NCBI GenBank assembly: GCA_003455715.1
Contig: DMQJ01000438.1
Span: forward strand, 1-5,866
Source: Acidimicrobiaceae bacterium
GTDB lineage: Bacteria > Actinomycetota > Acidimicrobiia > Acidimicrobiales > Ilumatobacteraceae
Direction of reading: 5' to 3'
DNA length: 5,866 nucleotides
In this document: piece after piece, positions 1-4,958 of the stretch
How the letters are laid out: the number at the start of each line of letters is the position of its first letter
Numbering within the stretch: the first letter of the stretch is position 1
Notes under the pieces: model-generated
Database searches by the model: none
What the model was told of the DNA's origin: nothing
Seen by the model: the letters and a program-made list of their open reading frames with translations, nothing else
Program-made: the position numbers and the translations under genes

Positions 1-718
1 CGGCCTCGGCGAGGCACTCACCGCGCTGGCGGTCGCCGCAGCACCCACGCCCGCCACCATGGCCCGGCATGCCCCCGTTGCCACCTCCGTTGCCACCCGG
101 CTGGTCGACGAGGCAGCGGCGAAGCAGCGGCTGCGTTCCGTCGGTGTCGCCGTGCCCGACGGCATCGTGGTGGGCTCCGCCGAGGAGGCCGTCGTTGCAT
201 CTCACTCACTTGGCTTTCCGGTCACCCTGAAGGCGCTCGGCCTCGCGCACAAGAGCGAAGCCGGTGCCGTGCGCGTCGGGCTGCGCGACGTCGAGGCGCT
301 GCTTGCTGCGATGGCGTCGATGCCCACCACTGGGTCCGGCTACCTCGTGGAGGCAACTGTCACCGATGTGGTTGCGGAGGTGCTCGTTGCGGTGCGGCGC
401 GACCCGCCCATCGGGTGGCTGGTCACCGTGGGGCACGGAGGCGTTACCACCGAACTGTGGAGCGACGTGGCGCACCTGCTGGCACCTGTCAGCAGAGATG
501 AGGTCATCGGTGCCCTGGAACGGTTGCGGAGCGCCCCTTTGCTTCGCGGTTTCCGAGGTCGTCCACCAGCCGACGTCGACAGCGTGGCCGACCTCGTCGT
601 GCGACTCGCCGACGCGGTGGTGGGCAGCGACATCGTCGAGGTCGAACTCAATCCGGTGTTGGTGGGCACGCGCGGCGCAGTGGCCGTCGACGCACTGATG
701 ACTGTGGAGGACAACTGA
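1..718 (+). CDS. NDP-forming acyl-CoA ligase (acetate--CoA ligase family), C-terminal ATP-grasp part, 5'-truncated
   Basis: This is the C-terminal end of an ADP/NDP-forming acyl-CoA synthetase, a cytoplasmic enzyme that joins a carboxylic acid to CoA using ATP through a phospho-enzyme. The frame is open from base 2 to the TGA at 716-718, giving 238 visible residues. An internal ATG at 59 has no Shine-Dalgarno, and the residues before it (GLGEALTALA...) look like the inter-domain linker of the fused alpha-beta form, so I read the gene as cut by the window edge. ATP-grasp (type 5) hallmarks are visible: an EAAAKQRLRSVGVAVP entry segment, PVTLKA with the nucleotide-binding Lys (visible residue 77), HKSEAGAVRVGL, VGHGGVTTELWSDVAHLLAP, RGRPPADVD, and the near-terminal E-x-N-P (VELNPVLV, about 215-218). 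The CaiD-like crotonase follows one base later, so they probably share an mRNA and the ligase may activate that pathway's acid. The acid substrate cannot be read from this fragment. Confidence 0.9.
   Translation, partial: GLGEALTALAVAAAPTPATMARHAPVATSVATRLVDEAAAKQRLRSVGVAVPDGIVVGSAEEAVVASHSLGFPVTLKALGLAHKSEAGAVRVGLRDVEALLAAMASMPTTGSGYLVEATVTDVVAEVLVAVRRDPPIGWLVTVGHGGVTTELWSDVAHLLAPVSRDEVIGALERLRSAPLLRGFRGRPPADVDSVADLVVRLADAVVGSDIVEVELNPVLVGTRGAVAVDALMTVEDN
706..710 (+). promoter_or_regulatory. Ribosome binding site of the CaiD-like gene
   Basis: GGAGG lies nine bases before the ATG at 720, inside the last codons of the upstream ligase gene. It fixes the start at 720 and shows that the crotonase is translated from the same message as the ligase. 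Confidence 0.7.
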
Positions 719-719
719 C

Positions 720-1493
720 ATGACCGGATTTCACGTTGAGATCACCGACGGAGTTGCCACCGTCACCATCGACCGGCCGAAGGCCAACGCCATCGACTCC
801 GTCACCAGCCGAGCGCTCGGCGAGACGTTCCTCGCCTTCGAGCACGACCCCGCCGTGAGGGTGGCCATCATCACCGGTGCCGGCGAGCGCTTCTTCTGCG
901 CCGGCTGGGACCTCGGGGCCGCGGCCGATGGTGAGAGCTTCGATGTCGACAATGGCGTTGGAGGCTTCGGGGGCTTTCCCGACCTTCCCGGTCGTACCAC
1001 GCCGGTGATCGCTGCGGTCAACGGAATGGCCGTGGGCGGAGGCTTCGAGATCGCAATGGCGGCCGACCTCGTCGTGGCCGCCGAGCACGCCCAGTTCTTC
1101 CTGCCCGAGGCGCGCCTGGGCATGCTGCCCGACGCCGGCAGCGTGCGACTGCCTCGCCTCCTTCCTCCGCACATCGCCCGAGAGGTGCTGTTCGCAGGGA
1201 AGCGGTTGAGCGCCGACGACGCAGCCCGTTTCGGCCTCGTCAACCGCGTGGTGAACGCAGTCGATCTCCTCACTGCCGCACAGGAGTTGGCGCGTGAGGT
1301 AGCGCAGGCTGCCCCGCTCAGCGTTGCGGCCATCCTCGACATCGAACGCAGGGCTGCCCACCTCGACGCCATCGAGGCCATCCGGGCGATGCGCGACTGG
1401 CCCTCGTATCGCGCATGCATCGACTCCGACGATGCTCAGGAGGGCACTGCAGCGTTCAACGAGAAGCGGCCTGCGCGTTGGACGGGCCGCTGA
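720..1493 (+). CDS. caiD: Enoyl-CoA hydratase/isomerase family protein, carnitinyl-CoA dehydratase (CaiD)-like
   Basis: A 257-residue crotonase-fold enzyme. CaiD reversibly hydrates crotonobetainyl-CoA to carnitinyl-CoA in the cytoplasm. The match to E. coli CaiD (261 residues, from memory) is close along the whole chain: DRPKANAID near 18-26, VRVAIITGAGERFF at 46-59, AGWDL at 61-65, PVIAAVNG then GGGFE at 95-110, LPEARLG at 128-134, RLPRLLPP at 143-150, GLVNRVV at 172-178, and an ending SDDAQEG...NEKR...W.GR like CaiD's. The two crotonase glutamates are present (E110 and E130, the expected 20 apart), as are the oxyanion-hole positions (about A61 and G107). The start is fixed by GGAGG nine bases upstream, and the gene begins one base after the ligase stop, so the two form an operon. 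The family is seen directly; the carnitine role is inferred from similarity, and a general short-chain enoyl-CoA hydratase remains possible. No CaiB-type CoA-transferase or CaiA dehydrogenase lies in the window. Confidence 0.85.
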   Translation: MTGFHVEITDGVATVTIDRPKANAIDSVTSRALGETFLAFEHDPAVRVAIITGAGERFFCAGWDLGAAADGESFDVDNGVGGFGGFPDLPGRTTPVIAAVNGMAVGGGFEIAMAADLVVAAEHAQFFLPEARLGMLPDAGSVRLPRLLPPHIAREVLFAGKRLSADDAARFGLVNRVVNAVDLLTAAQELAREVAQAAPLSVAAILDIERRAAHLDAIEAIRAMRDWPSYRACIDSDDAQEGTAAFNEKRPARWTGR

Positions 1494-1506
1494 AGCACCG
1501 ACACCG

Positions 1507-2364
1507 TCAGGGGTGCGATTCGATCCCCAGACCCACGGGTACGTCCTCGTAGTCCACCGTCCACAGTCGGGCCGCATACTGCGAGTTCACGCCGCTGCAG
1601 CGCCACCCGAGCAGTCGCTGGGCCGTCGGCGACAAGTGCTCCACCTCCGACCACGACGTGCCGAGCGGACCCGCCTCCTCCGGCGTGAGCCAGCCGAGCA
1701 CGTACGACAAGTGGAGGCCGTACCGCCACTCATCGGTGGTGGCGTTTGCACCTGCGCCATGCAACACCCTGCCGGTGTAGATCATCCCGCTCCCCGCTGG
1801 CATCACCGCTTGACAGATCTCGTCGGGCTGCGGTTGCCGCGAGTAGTCGTCCCAGCGGTGGCTTCCCGGCACCACTCGGGTGGCGCCAGCCTCTGCCGTG
1901 AAGTCGGAGATCGCGAACATGCAACTCACCGTGGCCTCGGGTGAGTCAGGGCGGCACAGGGTGGGCCAGTTGTCGGCGTCGCGGTGGATCCACTGGGCAC
2001 GTTCGCCTGGGCCGACGATCATCATCTGCCCCGTGTTCATCCAGTAGTCCTCGCCCCATGGCAGCAGCATTGCATCGGCCACGCCGAGGTAGAACGGATC
2101 GGTGAGGATGTCGATGAAGGCAGGGCTGCGATGGGCGAGGCGGGTGAACCGTTTGGTGGTGCGCCCCCAGAACCGTTGCACCGCATCACTCGATGCCACC
2201 GACCCGGCCCGATGGCCCGACGCGTGAGCTTCCATGTCGGTGCGGAACCGTTGCAGCGTGGCCGATGGCAGAAAGTCGCGCACGATCACCCCACCGTCGC
2301 TCGCCAGCACCTCGAGCACCGCATCGACACCGTCGGACTTCGAGATCTGTTGCAGCGCGACCAT
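1507..2364 (-). CDS. PhyH (phytanoyl-CoA dioxygenase) family Fe(II)/2-oxoglutarate-dependent oxygenase
   Basis: A 285-residue cytoplasmic oxygenase predicted to hydroxylate a small molecule with O2 and 2-oxoglutarate, releasing succinate and CO2. The iron triad is visible as H127-x-D129 (in QWIHRDADNW) and H202 (in RVLHGAGAN), with R214 (in EWRYGLHLSY) placed to bind the 2-oxoglutarate carboxylate. The GATRVVPGSHRWD stretch (160-172) and the SYVLGWLTPEE stretch (220-230) are typical of PhyH proteins and recall the branch that includes fungal tailoring dioxygenases such as FtmOx1 and AsqJ. The frame stays open upstream to 2514, but the ATG at 2364 is preferred: it overlaps the aminotransferase stop by one base, has GGGAG nine bases upstream, and gives a normal-length N-terminus. 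The gene is therefore translationally coupled to the aminotransferase, implying a shared pathway. Substrate unknown; real phytanoyl-CoA is unlikely. The stop lies 13 bases from the convergent caiD-like gene's stop. Confidence 0.9.
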   Translation of the reverse strand: MVALQQISKSDGVDAVLEVLASDGGVIVRDFLPSATLQRFRTDMEAHASGHRAGSVASSDAVQRFWGRTTKRFTRLAHRSPAFIDILTDPFYLGVADAMLLPWGEDYWMNTGQMMIVGPGERAQWIHRDADNWPTLCRPDSPEATVSCMFAISDFTAEAGATRVVPGSHRWDDYSRQPQPDEICQAVMPAGSGMIYTGRVLHGAGANATTDEWRYGLHLSYVLGWLTPEEAGPLGTSWSEVEHLSPTAQRLLGWRCSGVNSQYAARLWTVDYEDVPVGLGIESHP

Positions 2365-3776
2365 CAGTTGAAGCTCCCATCGGCGAAGAGGGCTGACGCT
2401 CGGGTGACGAGATGTGCGGCCATCGCCGCCATCCGTTCCACGTTGGCGGCGTAGAGCGCGCCATCGTCGGAGGTGTGGGCGACCGACAACGTCCACGATT
2501 CGCTCTTGCCCCACGGTGGCAGGAAGACGCCGTTGTTGAACTGCACCAGGAAGTGCAAATGGCTGAAGGCGGTCGAAATGGCGAGGAACTCGCGATAGTT
2601 GGTGGCGGGTCGATCGCTGAACACCACCGACCCCTTGAAGCCGTGCACCATGCCGTAACTGGGAATGCCGTGCGCAGTGAGCGCTGCCTGCGAGTCGGCC
2701 AGCATGCGCCGCCCCAACGCCTCAGCGCGGTCGTACTGCTCGGGGGTGAGCACCTCGGTGAGCGTTGCCCGTGCTGCCGCCATGGTGAGCGGGTTGCCGT
2801 TGAAGGTACCGATCTGGTCGTAGGTGCCGTCGGTGATGGCCCCCATGACCTCCTCAGTTCCGCCGATGGCCCCGCACGGCACTCCCCCGCCAAGCGCCTT
2901 GGCAAGACACACGATGTCGGGGGTGACGCCGAACAGCTTGGTGGCTCCCCCAGGGTGCACGACCAGACCCGTCTTCACCTCATCGAAAGCAAGCAACACG
3001 CCATGCGTCCGAGTGAGTTCGCGCACGCCCTCCAAGTATCCGGGCAGCGGCGGAATGATGCCGGCGTTCATCAACATCGGTTCGAGGATCATTCCGGCCA
3101 CCTGGCCGCGACGTTCGGTGAGCACTCGATCGAGCGCGGCAAGGTCGTTGAACGGAACGATGCGCACGAGGTCGGCCATGCCCTGTGGCACGCCTGGCCC
3201 GGGCACCCGTGCCGGGTCGTCGGCCGGGCCGAGTGCGTCGAGCGAGCGGAAGATCGACACCATCGCCGCGTCGTGATGGCCGTGGTAGCTGCCTTCGATC
3301 TTCACCACCAGGGGCCGTCCGGTGATGGCGCGCATCAGGTGAAATGCATCCATGGTGCTTTCCGAGCCGGAGTTGTTGAACCGCCACTTCGGCAGCCCGA
3401 ACCGCTCGGCGAGGTTCTCGGCAACGACGATTGCGTCTTCGGTGGGCTGGGCGAAGTGCGTGCCCAACTCCACACGCTCCTGCACAGCCCGCACCACCGC
3501 CGGGTTGGCGTGGCCGACGACGTTCACCCCGTAGCCGGCATGCACGTCGACGTACTCGTTGCCGTCGACGTCCCACACGTGCCCACCCTTGCCGTGACTG
3601 ACCCACACGGGAAGGGGACGGGAACTCGCCCAACTGGAGCACACTCCGCCAGGCATCGACTGTTGGGCACGGGCCCACATCGCAGCGGTGCGTGGCATTC
3701 GAGCCTCGAAGCGGGCTTCCTCGGCACGGATCAGGTCGTCGAGCGAACTGCTCGTGGTGATCCCCATGGGGTCCAC
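2364..3776 (-). CDS. Class III PLP-dependent aminotransferase, glutamate-1-semialdehyde aminomutase-like
   Basis: A 470-residue (GTG start) or 467-residue (ATG at 3767) fold-type I PLP enzyme, predicted cytoplasmic, moving an amino group to or within a small substrate. Numbering from the GTG, landmarks in order are: VWDVDGNEYVD (67-77), the PLP-phosphate loop NNSGSES (134-140), GSYHGHHD (162-169, ring-stacking Tyr164), AFDEVKTG with D265 to contact the pyridine nitrogen, the Schiff-base Lys293 in LAKALGGG, GTFNGNPL (323-330), and a C-terminal GVFLPPWG...SVAHTSDD like the HemL tail. It is not a straightforward HemL: the usual TGFR after DEV is TGLVV here, the protein is longer than typical HemL (about 430), and the neighbours are not haem genes. 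A GSAM-like aminotransferase, aminomutase or ammonia-lyase of unknown substrate is the fair call. Its stop overlaps the dioxygenase start by one base (TGATG), so they form an operon with this gene first. No clear Shine-Dalgarno precedes either start, and both lie within an inverted repeat. Confidence 0.92.
   Translation of the reverse strand: MDPMGITTSSSLDDLIRAEEARFEARMPRTAAMWARAQQSMPGGVCSSWASSRPLPVWVSHGKGGHVWDVDGNEYVDVHAGYGVNVVGHANPAVVRAVQERVELGTHFAQPTEDAIVVAENLAERFGLPKWRFNNSGSESTMDAFHLMRAITGRPLVVKIEGSYHGHHDAAMVSIFRSLDALGPADDPARVPGPGVPQGMADLVRIVPFNDLAALDRVLTERRGQVAGMILEPMLMNAGIIPPLPGYLEGVRELTRTHGVLLAFDEVKTGLVVHPGGATKLFGVTPDIVCLAKALGGGVPCGAIGGTEEVMGAITDGTYDQIGTFNGNPLTMAAARATLTEVLTPEQYDRAEALGRRMLADSQAALTAHGIPSYGMVHGFKGSVVFSDRPATNYREFLAISTAFSHLHFLVQFNNGVFLPPWGKSESWTLSVAHTSDDGALYAANVERMAAMAAHLVTRASALFADGSFN
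2374..2378 (-). promoter_or_regulatory. Ribosome binding site deciding the PhyH-family start
   Basis: On the minus strand GGGAG stands nine bases before the ATG whose first base is 2364. It lies inside the final codons of the aminotransferase gene and supports the 285-residue start over the longer open frame reaching to 2514. Confidence 0.5.
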
Positions 3777-3777
3777 G
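3753..3777. repeat. Inverted repeat spanning the aminotransferase start codons
   Basis: The arms are CGTGG (3753-3757) and CCACG (3773-3777), enclosing the perfect ten-base palindrome CCCCATGGGG (3762-3771), with four unpaired bases on one side and one on the other. On the minus strand the GTG start at 3776 falls in the outer arm and the ATG at 3767 sits at the centre. In mRNA it could fold as a 5-bp plus 3-bp stem with CAUG in the loop. A role as operator or translation-control hairpin is inference; a chance palindrome in GC-rich coding DNA is possible. Confidence 0.4.
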
Positions 3778-3786
3778 GTAGCGCAC

Positions 3787-3819
3787 TTGACTGATCGGGT
3801 GTTCAGCCTTCGCTAGTCT
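3787..3819 (+). promoter_or_regulatory. Candidate promoter of the Rieske oxygenase gene
   Basis: The 75-base region between the divergent aminotransferase and oxygenase genes holds TTGACT (3787-3792), close to the sigma-70 -35 consensus, and TAGTCT (3814-3819), which fits the actinobacterial TAnnnT -10 pattern. Transcription would begin near 3826 and give a leader of about 26 bases that contains the AGGAGG site. The 21-base spacer is longer than the optimal 17, so the -10 may work without this -35. I could not find a convincing promoter for the opposite gene. Confidence 0.35.
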
Positions 3820-3838
3820 CGCCACAAGGGGACCACTC

Positions 3839-3844
3839 AGGAGG
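3839..3844 (+). promoter_or_regulatory. Ribosome binding site of the Rieske oxygenase gene
   Basis: A perfect AGGAGG lies seven bases before the ATG at 3852. It is the strongest ribosome binding site in the window, and it settles the start codon and predicts efficient translation. Confidence 0.8.
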
Positions 3845-3851
3845 CCGTGCC

Positions 3852-4943
3852 ATGCCGGACCACACCCACACTCTCACCCGCCACGACTACCTCAGCGACG
3901 AGGTGTTCGAGATCGAGCGGGAGCGCATCTTCCATCGGGGATGGTTTCTGGTTGGCCGAGGCGACTCACTGCTCACCGGCAACCGTCGAGTGGTCGACGT
4001 CGCGGGCGAGAGCGTGCTGGTGGTACGCGACCTCGATGGCACCGTGAGGGCATTCGCCAACGTCTGCCGCCATCGAGGCGCCAAGTTGTGCGATGGAGCA
4101 AGCGACAGTCGCCAGGGCTCGGTGATGTGCCCCTACCACGCGTGGACGTACGCACTGGATGGTGCACTCATCGCCACGCCACACCTCAGCGCCGACGAGG
4201 TTGATCGATCATCGTTGCCGTTGTGGCAATACCACGCTCATGAGTGGGAGGGCTTTCTGTTCGTCAGCCTCGCCGCCGCCCCTCCTCCGTTCCACGAGTG
4301 GCTCGCCGACGACGCCGCCGAGTTGCTCCGCCTCGAGCGATTCCGATTCGGCGAGCTGGTGGTCGGAGCACGGAGCGAGTGCGACATCGCAGCCAACTGG
4401 AAGATCGTTGTCGAGAACTACCAAGAGTGTCTGCACTGCGCGTTGGTGCACCCCGAACTGGTGGAGGCCGTGCCCATCTACCGCACCGGTTGGGTCACCG
4501 ACCGCACGCGCGACGACGGCGGGGTCACCTTCGTCAGCGCAGGCGGCTTCGCATTCGACCGGGGCCCCCAACTGCCGTTGCTGCCAGGCGTCGACGGTAC
4601 GGATGCCACCTCGTACTACGGCGGCACCATCTTCCCCAACGGGTTCATCGACGTCGCCGGTTCGAGCGCGATCCTTTCCACCCTGTACCCGAAGGGTCCG
4701 CACTGCACCACGATGGTGATGGAGTACCTCTTCGCGCCAGACACCTTGGCCGACCCCTCCCTCGACATTTCAGGGGTGGTCGAGTTCAACGACCTCGTCG
4801 CCGCGCAGGACAACATGGTGTGCGAGCGGGTCCACCAGGGGGTCTCGTCGAAGGCATTCACCCACGGAGTGCTCACCACGAAAGACGAGTACGTGGTGCA
4901 CTTCACGCACCACTACCTGCAGCGTCGCGGGCCTCTCGACTGA
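3852..4943 (+). CDS. Rieske non-heme iron oxygenase, alpha (catalytic) subunit; carnitine/betaine monooxygenase-like
   Basis: A 363-residue catalytic subunit of a Rieske oxygenase, annotated generically as aromatic ring-hydroxylating dioxygenase. It uses O2 and electrons from a separate reductase. The [2Fe-2S] ligands are C72-x-H74 (NVCRHRGAKL) and C93-x2-H96 (CPYHAWTY). The mononuclear iron site is in NWKIVVENYQECLHC...VH: H195 and H200, with D320 (AAQDNMVCERVHQG) as the third ligand. The residue bridging the two metal centres, normally Asp in naphthalene-dioxygenase-type enzymes (D-x-x-H), is Glu192 here (E-x-x-H), the arrangement known from carnitine monooxygenase CntA/YeaW. Length is close to CntA (about 371). 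Together with the CaiD-like gene nearby this favours a quaternary-amine or N-demethylation substrate over an aromatic ring; that is inference. The start is fixed by AGGAGG at seven bases. It appears to be a single-gene unit, diverging from the aminotransferase and converging on the ABC gene, and no CntB-type reductase or ferredoxin is in the window. Confidence 0.93.
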   Translation: MPDHTHTLTRHDYLSDEVFEIERERIFHRGWFLVGRGDSLLTGNRRVVDVAGESVLVVRDLDGTVRAFANVCRHRGAKLCDGASDSRQGSVMCPYHAWTYALDGALIATPHLSADEVDRSSLPLWQYHAHEWEGFLFVSLAAAPPPFHEWLADDAAELLRLERFRFGELVVGARSECDIAANWKIVVENYQECLHCALVHPELVEAVPIYRTGWVTDRTRDDGGVTFVSAGGFAFDRGPQLPLLPGVDGTDATSYYGGTIFPNGFIDVAGSSAILSTLYPKGPHCTTMVMEYLFAPDTLADPSLDISGVVEFNDLVAAQDNMVCERVHQGVSSKAFTHGVLTTKDEYVVHFTHHYLQRRGPLD

Positions 4944-4958
4944 CGAAGTGATGTTCGC

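Noticed and set aside
59..718. Start of a stand-alone ATP-grasp subunit at the ATG at 59
   Set aside because: The frame is open to the window edge, no ribosome binding site precedes 59, and the upstream residues look like a domain linker, so the gene is treated as truncated.
1495..1516. Small hairpin GCACC...GGTGC at the convergent junction, possible terminator
   Set aside because: The stem is only five base pairs with a twelve-base loop and no U tract follows on either strand.
648..1577. A 309-codon minus-strand open frame over the caiD-like gene
   Set aside because: It covers a well-conserved crotonase on the other strand and shows no domain, so it is a shadow of GC-biased third positions.
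2365..2514. Longer N-terminus for the PhyH-family protein from a start at 2514
   Set aside because: The extra 50 residues are Arg-rich, overlap the aminotransferase coding end and lack family features; the ATG at 2364 has a ribosome binding site and the coupled stop/start.
2364..3776. Naming the aminotransferase hemL
   Set aside because: The fold and several motifs match, but it lacks TGFR, is longer than usual HemL, is coupled to a dioxygenase and has no tetrapyrrole neighbours.
2412..3794. A 460-codon open frame on the plus strand across the aminotransferase gene
   Set aside because: It is an antisense shadow of a high-GC gene. The translation is rich in His, Arg and Val with no recognisable domain, while the minus-strand frame has a complete PLP enzyme.
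4244..4951. A 235-codon plus-strand frame inside the Rieske gene
   Set aside because: The product is Arg/His/Pro-rich with no motif; the overlapping frame carries all Rieske and iron ligands.
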